From positions 62,001 to 126,000 of the forward strand of contig JALBYC010000001.1 of assembly GCA_023212645.1 (NCBI GenBank): DNA of 64,000 nucleotides. Reading direction: 5' to 3'. Position 1 is the first letter of the stretch. Every line of letters begins with the position of its first letter. This document shows, piece after piece, positions 48,145 through 56,271 of the stretch. Position numbers and translations under genes: made by a program. The notes under the pieces were generated by a model, which did no database searches, was not told the DNA's origin, and saw only the letters and a list, made by a program, of their open reading frames with translations. The DNA comes from Farysia itapuensis. Lineage: Eukaryota; Basidiomycota; Ustilaginomycetes; Ustilaginales; Ustilaginaceae.

Positions 48145-49512
48145 ATGTACGCTCCTCTACGTCGACTTGCCTTTGTGGCGATCTTGTTGGCTGTCTGTCT
48201 GGCCTTGTTCGTTGAAGGTGCTTCAGTGGCGCGAGCATTGCAGTCAAGAGATGCTTTCAGCGATCAGGACCCCTTCAACAACGAAGGCGAGTCTCACTCT
48301 ACGCCACCGTCGGCTCAAGGTGCTTCGCTGGTTTCGTTTCCCCTTCCAGGTTCTTCGTCCTCTCTCGCTGCATACTGGACCACATCACCCAGCAACAGCA
48401 CGGCCACTACGGCTTTTATCATGATCCATGGCAAATTACGAGACGGCGCGAACTACTGGTCCATTCTAAATGATGCACTGCAATCCGCAGTGTCGGACAA
48501 GTATACCAATGCAGACTCCGCCAGCATCGTTGTGGCGCCCGAGTATTACTCGACTCTACTAAACTCAGGACAGTACAGTAGCACACAGCTCAGTTGGGCT
48601 GACACCAACACATGGCAGGCCGGTGAGGCAGCCAATCACCCTCGCGGTAACACAGTCACAAGTCTCGATGCCATCGATGCGTTGGTGAACGAATTCAGCA
48701 ATACGAGCAAATACCCACAAATGAAGCAGATCGTCCTTGTCGGTCATGGAGGCGGTGGCCAGCTCCTGTCGAGGTACGCTGTTGTCGGCGAAGCACTTCC
48801 TTCTTCCTCCAAAATCAACGTGCGCTACGTTGTCGGCGATCCTTCGTCCAACGTCTACTTTACGCACGACAGACCTCTGAACGATACCACAATCGCCCGA
48901 ATCTCAACATGCCCTTTGTACAACACTTGGAGATATGGGTTTGACAAATTCAACGGCACGTCTGCAGGCGGACCGAAGCAGAGTCCGCAAGACTACTTTG
49001 CCACCTTTGCTCGTCGAGACGTGCGCTGGGTCGTTGGTTATCAAGACACGACACTAGACGGCGACGAGACGTGTATGGCCTTTTTGCAGGGCGGTGTCGC
49101 AAGACGTGACCGCAATTTGGCTTGGTGGAGATACCTGAATACCTTGGGCGGGACCCAGGAAGATCTGACGGGCTTTCCTGGCTCGCTACCTACACTGCAA
49201 ACATCGTGGGCCAATTTGACTAACGGCGCCATCAATCATCGCCTCACGGTCGTCTACAATGCCGACCATAATGCATCAGAGGTGTTTGGCAGCCTCGAAG
49301 GTCGATCTGCTCTGTTTGACAACACGGCCAATGTTCAGCTGGGCTGGCGACCGTCTGGCTGGAAAAACACTTCTGCTGAGATACCCAGCACAACCAACGA
49401 TGCAGGCACATCGTCTAGCTCCACCTCTGCTGCTCTGGCTTCTTTTGCTTCGTGCTGGACACAAGCCGGGGCTTTCACTGTCCTTGTACTTGCACTGCTT
49501 AGCCTGTATTAA
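48145..49512 (+). CDS. Secreted, probably GPI-anchored alpha/beta hydrolase-like protein without nucleophile serine
   Basis: 455 aa from ATG 48145. Signal peptide ~1-25 (RLAFVAILLAVCLALFVEGA). The alpha/beta hydrolase fold is suggested by FIMIHGKLRDGANYW (oxyanion region), SIVVAPEYY, and the elbow strand QIVLVGHGGGGQLLSRYA. The C-terminus has a Ser-rich stretch then a hydrophobic tail (FTVLVLALLSLY), typical of GPI signals. Several N-glycosylation sites are present. The usual GxSxG elbow is GHGGG: position 202, codon GGA at 48748-48750, replaces the nucleophile Ser. It may be a pseudo-enzyme, or my alignment of the elbow may be wrong. Confidence 0.75.
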   Translation: MYAPLRRLAFVAILLAVCLALFVEGASVARALQSRDAFSDQDPFNNEGESHSTPPSAQGASLVSFPLPGSSSSLAAYWTTSPSNSTATTAFIMIHGKLRDGANYWSILNDALQSAVSDKYTNADSASIVVAPEYYSTLLNSGQYSSTQLSWADTNTWQAGEAANHPRGNTVTSLDAIDALVNEFSNTSKYPQMKQIVLVGHGGGGQLLSRYAVVGEALPSSSKINVRYVVGDPSSNVYFTHDRPLNDTTIARISTCPLYNTWRYGFDKFNGTSAGGPKQSPQDYFATFARRDVRWVVGYQDTTLDGDETCMAFLQGGVARRDRNLAWWRYLNTLGGTQEDLTGFPGSLPTLQTSWANLTNGAINHRLTVVYNADHNASEVFGSLEGRSALFDNTANVQLGWRPSGWKNTSAEIPSTTNDAGTSSSSTSAALASFASCWTQAGAFTVLVLALLSLY

Positions 49513-50719
49513 CCTGCACTTCTAATACCCATTTTTGTATCACCAGACTGAAGAAAAGACATGAGGTTGCGATGCGGATCTTGAAGATTGTGGTCATACA
49601 GGACGGGGAAGCTGACAGCTGTGCGGTGATTAGATGTGACGGGGAATGAACCGATTGGGGTTAAGCGGGGTGATTTGGAAAATCGTCTGCCTGGGACAGG
49701 TTGGGTTGGCCGACCGGCAAGTCCGGCTAAGGTCGGTAGCAGCGGCCGGCCTAACGCACAGCCGGAGACATAGGAGTGATCTGCAGCAGGAAGGGGGCAA
49801 TTTTTCCGTTGACTGGCTCGAGACGATGAGCGGAGCCTGAGGAGAAGAGGGGGAGGGAAGTGACAGAGAAACATGCCACAAAAGACAAAGGGAGGCGCAA
49901 GGCGACCCGCCTTTCCCGTGTAAATTTGGAAGGCGCGTTGCAAGACCACGGGTACGAGTCTAGACAATGCGCGCATGTGCCAAGATTGAATTGTGCGGGT
50001 TTCCTCTGTGCTGACCTTACCAGTGCGGGGGGGAGGGGGGGAGGAAATGGTGCCAAGACAAAATCGAAATACTTTTGTGCCAAGCCATGCACAACTCCGC
50101 CTTGGCGATAGAATAATAGCCCCACAGTCTCGAAATGCGTTGCAAGTCGCGTGGCAGAATTTGGTTCCCCGCATGGCTTCTTCGTGCAGCTTTGCCTGCA
50201 TTGCCTTGTGACCTGCGAAAAGCTCTTGATTGCATCCAGTTCTTGGCGCTGCACTCTTTCGTGTCAAAATCCGCCACGCCGGCCCCGAACACAGAGGCAC
50301 GAAACGATTCCAAAGCCAGCCTGGCTTACCGTGTACGAGCTCACTCGCTCGCTCATCTAGGCGGGGTTTCGCCCTCATGGCTCCCAAATCATTTGTCTTG
50401 GATGTCCATCACCATGCCCGGAACAGATGCAGCCGAGGGCGGCCTCTTGTCTTCTGCCTTGTCCAACCTGTGGTTTGAAGAAATGCATCGCCACCCTCGG
50501 TCAGGGGAGTCCTTCGGCCATGCTCGTCAGGGACCTGCACTCCGCAATGATTGTTACCCCACATTGTTTGCGCAGCAGCAGCAGCAGTCGCACTGCAAAC
50601 GCCGTGTCCTACTTAAGGGGGACATCATTGCACAACTCTGAGCTTGATCTACGTCCTCTCTTCCCAAAGACGCACCCCTCAAGTCTCTTCCCTTCCTCCT
50701 TCCCATACAAGTGTCCAAG
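49513..50719. other. 1.2 kb intergenic region upstream of the MFS transporter
   Basis: Open frames on both strands look like shadows without family features. G-rich runs lie at ~50025-50043, and a CAG/GCA repeat at ~50573-50588. A CT-rich leader (~50655-50705) directly precedes the transporter ATG. It probably contains a long promoter for the transporter, as expected for a nutrient-regulated gene. Confidence 0.4.
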
Positions 50720-52234
50720 ATGGCCGCTGTCAAAGACCGCGACGGTTCCAGCTCTCTTCGATCTGCTGACCAGGAGAAGCTGGGCTATGATCTTCAGCCC
50801 AATGTGCTTACCAACGACACCACCATCTCGGCCCACGAAGAGGCTCACTCTTCCTTTGCCGACATCAACTCGGGCTTTGATGAGGCAGAAATCAAGCGTG
50901 TTCGCCGCAAGGTAGACCGACGTCTCTTGCCCATCCTCGGTTGTCTGTACTCGATTGCCTTGATCGACCGAACCAACTTGTCGGCTGCCCGTATCGCTGG
51001 TGCCGGTGTCGAGCTCAAGCTGACCGCTGGAACCAACTACAGTATTCCCTTGCTGATGTTTTTCGTTCCGTATATTTTGTTCGAGATGCCTAGCAACCTG
51101 TTGCTCCGAAGGATTGGTGCAGCCAAGCAGCTTTCCATCATTGCATTCTGCTGGGGTATCGTCATGATTGGTCAAGGTTTCGTCCACTCGTGGCAGACGC
51201 TCACCGTCACTCGTGCCCTGATCGGTATGTTTGAGGCTGGCTTCTTCCCCGCTTGCGTCTGGCTCATCTCCACCTGGTACGTTCGACGAGAGTCGCAAGT
51301 CCGCATGTCGGCCTTCTACCTCATCTCGGTCGGTTTCTCCGGATTCTCCAACATCATCGCCTACGGATTCGCCCAGATCAAAGTTTCCGACCGCACGTTC
51401 CGTGGATGGAGATGGATCTTTATCCTCGAAGGTCTCGCTACCGTCTTGCTTGCCTTTGCTGCCTACTTCCTCATTCTCGATTTCCCAGACAAGGCTGTCG
51501 AAAAGGGCTTCTTGAACGTCGCCGAACGTGACATGATCCTGACCCGAATCGAGCGAGACCGTGGAGACTCGAAGCCAGACCCATTGACCTGGAAGAAGGC
51601 TGCAAAGTATGCTTGCGACATCAAGTGCTGGCTGTACGCGCTCATGTTCATGTGCACCACCATGCCTACCTATGCCTTTGCCTACTTCTTGCCCGTCATT
51701 CTCCGCGGTCTCGGCTACTCGGTTCGCGACTCGTTCCTGCTCGGTGCCGCTCCCTACGTCGTTGCAATGGTCGGCGCTTTTGGTTTCGCTGTTCTTTCCG
51801 ACCGACTTTTTGTTCGATTGCCCATCCTGATCGTTCAGTGCATCTTGACCATTATCGGTCTTGCTATGCTGTTTGACACTAAGAACCGAAGCATTCAGCT
51901 CGCGGGCGCCTTCCTCGGTGTTTGGGGTGCCAACGGTAACATTCCCTTTGTACTCAACTTCGCGCAAAACAACGTCGCCGGTCAGAGCAAGAAGAGCTTC
52001 GTGTCGGTGCTGGTCATCAGCTTTGGCGGCATTGGAGGAATTTTTGCGTCTTTGGCCTACAACGAGCACGACGCCCCTCTCTACCGCAAGGGACTGTACG
52101 CCACCATTGCTTGCCAGAGCTTCAACGTCGTGTGTGCTCTCGGTCTGGCCATCTACTTTGCCATTGCAAACAAGAAGATCAAGGCCGGTCGCAAGATTGT
52201 CGACAACCGTCCTGGATTCACCTACACCATCTAA
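50720..52234 (+). CDS. MFS transporter, anion:cation symporter (Dal5/Tna1-like) family
   Basis: 504 aa, ATG 50720. Twelve hydrophobic helices in two halves are separated by a cytosolic loop. Signature segments of the allantoate/nicotinate permease-type ACS family include VDRRLLPILGCLYSIALIDRTN in helix 1, PYILFEMPSNLLLRRIG, and ALIGMFEAGFFPACVWLIS. Such carriers import carboxylates such as allantoate, nicotinate, pantothenate or biotin precursors; the substrate is not deducible. The N-terminal 65 residues are cytosolic and polar. Confidence 0.9.
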   Translation: MAAVKDRDGSSSLRSADQEKLGYDLQPNVLTNDTTISAHEEAHSSFADINSGFDEAEIKRVRRKVDRRLLPILGCLYSIALIDRTNLSAARIAGAGVELKLTAGTNYSIPLLMFFVPYILFEMPSNLLLRRIGAAKQLSIIAFCWGIVMIGQGFVHSWQTLTVTRALIGMFEAGFFPACVWLISTWYVRRESQVRMSAFYLISVGFSGFSNIIAYGFAQIKVSDRTFRGWRWIFILEGLATVLLAFAAYFLILDFPDKAVEKGFLNVAERDMILTRIERDRGDSKPDPLTWKKAAKYACDIKCWLYALMFMCTTMPTYAFAYFLPVILRGLGYSVRDSFLLGAAPYVVAMVGAFGFAVLSDRLFVRLPILIVQCILTIIGLAMLFDTKNRSIQLAGAFLGVWGANGNIPFVLNFAQNNVAGQSKKSFVSVLVISFGGIGGIFASLAYNEHDAPLYRKGLYATIACQSFNVVCALGLAIYFAIANKKIKAGRKIVDNRPGFTYTI

Positions 52235-52414
52235 TGTATACCTAGGTCCTCGTCTCCGCCGCTAGTGTCGTGTCACGGTTTCTGTCATAGTAGAATATTT
52301 GCTCGGTTGAGCAAGCAATTCAGTGTTTTTCAATGCATCGTTCCCCTAAGACGCTTCCTTTCTAGGTGAGGACCAGCATCTTGCTTGATGGAGCAAGCAA
52401 CGTGTGGCTGGAAA

Positions 52415-52700
52415 GGGAGCACTAGTGAGGTCAAGACAAAGTGCCTGAGGATATATATGGACGGCAATACCTTGACAGGCTTGTTTCCGCGCGTTTATTT
52501 CGGCAATACGTGAATCACCATAGCCCTTTCATGCCCTAAAGCACCAAGCTCGTCCTCACTCAGCTTCAATCACGCGCAGGTACGAGACAGCTGTCGATCA
52601 ATCTCCCGATGGTGGCGTAGTCTCATTACATAGCTATAAGGGCAGGTTGTCGGCGCTGTAATTTATACGCGAGGGAGTGATAATATGTGTTTGTTTTGCG
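52415..52700. repeat. Diverged duplicated segment, copy A
   Basis: Shares ordered blocks with 53980-54265 in the same orientation at a near-constant offset of ~1554-1566 bp. Identical anchors are gtgaggtcaag (52425), tgtttccgcgcgt (52482), gagacagctgtcgatc (52584) and atggtggcgtagtc (52609). Copy A covers the 3' end and flank of the decayed minus-strand gene described next. Confidence 0.7.
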
Positions 52701-53234
52701 TCTCTCGCCAAGTGAAAGACAAAGTACTTGGGATCCTCGGAGTTTTCTTCCACCAATAGCTGTGCGATTCGCAGGGGTGAGTGGCTGGGAATGCCTGAAT
52801 TTTGGTCGTGTTCAGGAAGGTGCTCTTCGAGCATGAAGTCCAACGATCTCTGCTACCTGCCATTGGCGTCCCAAAGGCTGGCAAGGTAGCGTAAGTAGCA
52901 CTTTCGAGCCTCGGCGACGGCACGACAAGAGGATACAGTACCGATGGGAATGTTCAAGAATGCTGCTTTCGAGGCCGTGAAGCTCATCAAAGTCGTTGTG
53001 GGCTGTAAGTCGCTGGTAAGGCTTCACAGTGGACTTTCGGGTTTTTGTCAGCGTCCGCCGTTTCGACGTAGTGTTCAACAGCGTCTACCACCGGGGCTGA
53101 ATTTTCGGCATCTTGTCACTTCAAAGCATGATGTGAAGAAAGTGCGACGAATGGCAGGGGTGTCGCCATATCTACTCGTCCGTTGACAGATTGGCAGGTA
53201 TGTCGAAACCAGCAATTGCCACCCTCGAGGTCAT
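52634..53234 (-). pseudogene. Decayed unknown gene
   Basis: Read on the minus strand, several protein-like stretches occur in order but are broken. A short frame opens at ATG 53234 and stops after 20 codons. A second frame from ATG 53169 is interrupted by TGA at 53118-53116, continues (ENSAPVVDAVEHYVETADA) and ends at TGA 52989. A third frame, overlapping the second, runs from 53023 to the final TAG at 52636-52634, with one in-frame TAG at 52855-52853. Its segments include FLNIPIGTVSSCRAVAEARK before the TAG and DFMLEEHLPEHDQNSG after it. No GT-AG intron repairs these breaks. The family is not recognised, and it is too degraded to call function. Confidence 0.45.
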
Positions 53235-53411
53235 GCGCGTCTCTCTATAGTAGCACTGTATCTAGCGTCTCTTTTCTCCTTCAACGGAACATCGTCTCTT
53301 CTCAACAAGGCTTTGCAGTGTGAGTCCTGCTCTTATCGCGTGATCTGCATTTACATGCTTTGTCCCACTCGTCTGGGGAAAACCGATGAAAATTGATGAG
53401 CATGAGCTCAT

Positions 53412-53834
53412 CTAGAATCGCGTTAACCTTAACTGCGCACTCTCTGCCATCTGGTCAACGAGCATCGCTGCCTCGTCCTCACTGATAAGAGCAAAGCTCG
53501 ATGTGCTTCTGTAAGCATAGAGGATTTGCAGGGTCGCGTCCCTGATGTGCCACCACCAGCAGATACGTTCACGACCGCGTCGGTCTTCTTTGTGAAGTCT
53601 GAGGAAACATCTTCCCAGAAAGAAGAGTGCTACGTCCACCAAATTCGAAACTACTAGCGGCGCGAAAAGATCCGCGGCCACAGAGGCAGAAAGAAGTGCC
53701 TCCAGAGCAAAAAGAAAGCAACGAGCTCTGAGCGAAGACGGGATGACCAAAACTTTGGCAGAAGCTGACCATGATATCCACAGTCTTTGTTCCAGAAGTT
53801 GACCACGAGACTTCGACAGTCTTTGTCCCCACAA
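53412..53834 (-). other. Uncertain open frame, possibly a second gene remnant
   Basis: A 140-codon frame whose C-terminal part (ATLQILYAYRSTSSFALISE...) looks protein-like, while its N-terminal part is hydrophobic and low-information. Another frame in the same DNA (53569-53862) is also open. No homologue is recognised. It may be a second decayed gene next to the one at 52634-53234, or chance. Confidence 0.2.
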
Positions 53835-53979
53835 GTTCTAGTATCTGTTTAAAAAACCGCAACTTCTAGACCGTAGCAATTCTATCGTTTCGTTTCACAT
53901 CTTGTACGTGTCCTGCGAGGCTGCCATCTACTCATAGCTCTGCCGTTCCACGTTCTGCAGCTATTACTGTAGGACCTTG

Positions 53980-54265
53980 AGAGGGAAATGGTGAGGTCAA
54001 GGCTGAGGCTATACAAAGACGGCACTTTGACGTTTTGTTTCCGCGCGTAGCTGGTAGCAGCACCCTGATCAACGTGTCACAATCCTGGCAGAAAGCACCG
54101 ACCTCGTCTTCAATCAACGTCGATGGTGCTGAAGTAGGAGACAGCTGTCGATCGATCTGGCAATGGTGGCGTAGTCGCATTTCCATGTTGATGATATATG
54201 ATAGGGGGTGGGTTCCTCGGCGTTGCATTTTGGGGGAAATGACAATAATTTGTGTTTATTTTGGT
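53980..54265. repeat. Diverged duplicated segment, copy B
   Basis: Partner of the segment at 52415-52700, with anchors at 53991, 54036, 54138 and 54163. It matches the 3' coding end and flank of the decayed gene, but the match stops at ~54265. Copy B is therefore a truncated duplicate sitting in the upstream region of the coiled-coil gene at 54377. Confidence 0.7.
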
Positions 54266-54376
54266 ATCCGACTCACGCTCACGTCAACACAACGCACCAC
54301 TCACCGCTTCCCCTGCCTCGATCATTACCATAGCCACCATGGCATACAGTGCTGGCATAGCACGCTGACCACCGCC

Positions 54377-56143
54377 ATGCTACCATCAATAACGACAAAT
54401 CAGGCGCGGGCACGTCTCCCGCCAAAGTGGATGACGGCCCATCCGCCTACCACGACGACTACCACCCATACCTCGACACAACAACCAGATTCGGACGCGT
54501 TTCGATGGTCAACCCATACCCTTGCCCCCGAAGCTACTGAAGACCGCACAAAGTATAGCAGTGTGCGTTCACGCTCTAGTTCGCCGTGCGACAGCTTGGC
54601 GTTGCGACGCAAGAGCCGATTCAGCGAGTTCACATGTGTAGACATTGACGATGACAGTCACGCCTATCCACTCGCCAGCACAAGTAAAGACACGCCAATA
54701 CAGCGCGTTTCAAGTACCCTTGCAGACAGCGATGACGAGGACGAGGATCTGAGTGCGCGAATCGACCATCTGATGGCAAGCACGATGAAGGCCTTAGAAG
54801 CGTCAAACCAGCTGGTACTCGACACTCTAGAGACAAGAGCGAAGCTGGCTCAACTGCATGCGACAGAGGCGGCGCTAGACTCGCACTTCACATCGCGCGA
54901 AGCAAATCTACTTCGCCAAATACAGGCGGTGAACGACATGACTGACTTTGTATCCCGCAAATCTCTCGAACTGCAGCATCTCGCATCGCCGTCCGGTGTC
55001 AGCGCCACAAGTATGAAAGCAGCAGAGCACGCTAGCGTGAGTTCGCAAGGCGCCGACGTCGGCATTGTGCAAGCACTGGATCGTGATGCCACCATTGGAA
55101 AGACAGCAGCGAAGCGACTGGAAAAGATGCTCCAGAGCGGTCCAGCATCTCCCACCGCACCTCGCCGGTCCAGCGGCTCCCGCCGGACCTTCTCTGTCAA
55201 CTCTTTCGGTCCCACACACGACAGTATAGCCGAAGAGGAGCGCTCCACCTCAAGTCGCTCCCACGCCAGTCCGCAGAGTGTCAACATCGAGACTCAAACC
55301 CCTACAGCCTCACCCAGCAAGAGGCGTTCAGTCAGCCATAACGTCATCAGCGAACGTAGCGCCAAGCTTTTACCATCCCTCGCTGGTCCCTCACGCGCTG
55401 TTTCGTCCAGATCCGCAACCGAAGTAGCCAACTCTGACGATCGCGCCGTTCACAGCGCAAACACCTCGGCAATGACCAGCAGTAGCAGTGTCGGCAGCGC
55501 CGAGATGTCGCTAGCAGCATTGCTCGGCATGCCCTCTCGTACAGAAACGCCGTCAGATTCGTCCTACTTTGACAGCTCCATGGAAGATTCTCTCACCTCG
55601 GCATCGCCTTCTACACCTGGCAGCGTTTATGCGATTCACGACGTCCTGGCTAACCCCGCTGTGCGACGCTCTTCGGGGATGCACCCCGGTTCACGCGCGT
55701 CCTTTTCTTTCTCGGAGCGCGACAAGAGCTCAGACCCGTATCAGTTGGCCCAGTTGCGTGCTGAGCAGGTTACCTGGCACTCCAACGGTACGCACCGCGA
55801 GTTGGGCAGCGCGCCAGATGCGTCTACCCTACGTGAGACGGCAGGCCGCGGAGGTGCACTCAAAGCTCTGCAGAGACTGAACGACATGTCGAGCACCAAG
55901 CTTGCCGTCCAGCCCACCGCTGATGACAATGCTGCTAGCAGCAACAAGCGCAGTTCACTCGGGCTAGGCCTCCCTGGCTTCTCCGCACTCAGACCCATCA
56001 CAAACAGGGTCCCTTCCACCGCTACCGTTGTGGAAGACACAACGAGTGAAGCGCCACGATCAGAAGTCTCGGCTATATCCCGTCCTGGCGGATGGAAAGG
56101 ATGGACTTCCTGGAACGCATCCAGTACCACACTCACCCAATGA
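54377..56143 (+). CDS. Hypothetical coiled-coil, Ser-rich protein
   Basis: 588 aa from ATG 54377; the frame is open further upstream, but that stretch overlaps repeat copy B and lacks coding character. Residues ~126-190 (from SARIDHLMASTMKALEASNQ to LLRQIQAVND) form a clear heptad coiled coil after an acidic patch. The rest is Ser/Thr-rich disorder with basic phosphosite-like motifs (RRSS, RRSVS). It ends with a PGGWKGWTSW aromatic motif near the C-terminus. There is no signal peptide or membrane segment. I believe similar coiled-coil cores occur in uncharacterised fungal proteins, but cannot assign a role. Confidence 0.65.
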   Translation: MLPSITTNQARARLPPKWMTAHPPTTTTTTHTSTQQPDSDAFRWSTHTLAPEATEDRTKYSSVRSRSSSPCDSLALRRKSRFSEFTCVDIDDDSHAYPLASTSKDTPIQRVSSTLADSDDEDEDLSARIDHLMASTMKALEASNQLVLDTLETRAKLAQLHATEAALDSHFTSREANLLRQIQAVNDMTDFVSRKSLELQHLASPSGVSATSMKAAEHASVSSQGADVGIVQALDRDATIGKTAAKRLEKMLQSGPASPTAPRRSSGSRRTFSVNSFGPTHDSIAEEERSTSSRSHASPQSVNIETQTPTASPSKRRSVSHNVISERSAKLLPSLAGPSRAVSSRSATEVANSDDRAVHSANTSAMTSSSSVGSAEMSLAALLGMPSRTETPSDSSYFDSSMEDSLTSASPSTPGSVYAIHDVLANPAVRRSSGMHPGSRASFSFSERDKSSDPYQLAQLRAEQVTWHSNGTHRELGSAPDASTLRETAGRGGALKALQRLNDMSSTKLAVQPTADDNAASSNKRSSLGLGLPGFSALRPITNRVPSTATVVEDTTSEAPRSEVSAISRPGGWKGWTSWNASSTTLTQ

Positions 56144-56271
56144 ACCTCTTCCTTAGATACCCCAGACTCCTCACACCGCAGGACACGCACAGCTCGCATC
56201 ACTGTCAATCACTTGCTCAGATAGCTTATACATTCGCGTTTTGTACCTGTAAAATAGTATGTTCCTATAGC

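Noticed and set aside
47115..50719. tRNA or other structured RNA genes in the larger intergenic gaps
   Set aside because: No GGTTCRA-type B box with matching arms was found by eye; a covariance-model scan would be decisive.
50609..52069. 486-codon frame antisense to the MFS transporter
   Set aside because: The sense frame is an unmistakable MFS protein; the antisense is a polar mirror of its hydrophobic codons.
53412..53834. Calling this frame a functional gene
   Set aside because: No recognisable family, competing open frame in the same DNA and position in decayed sequence; listed only as uncertain.
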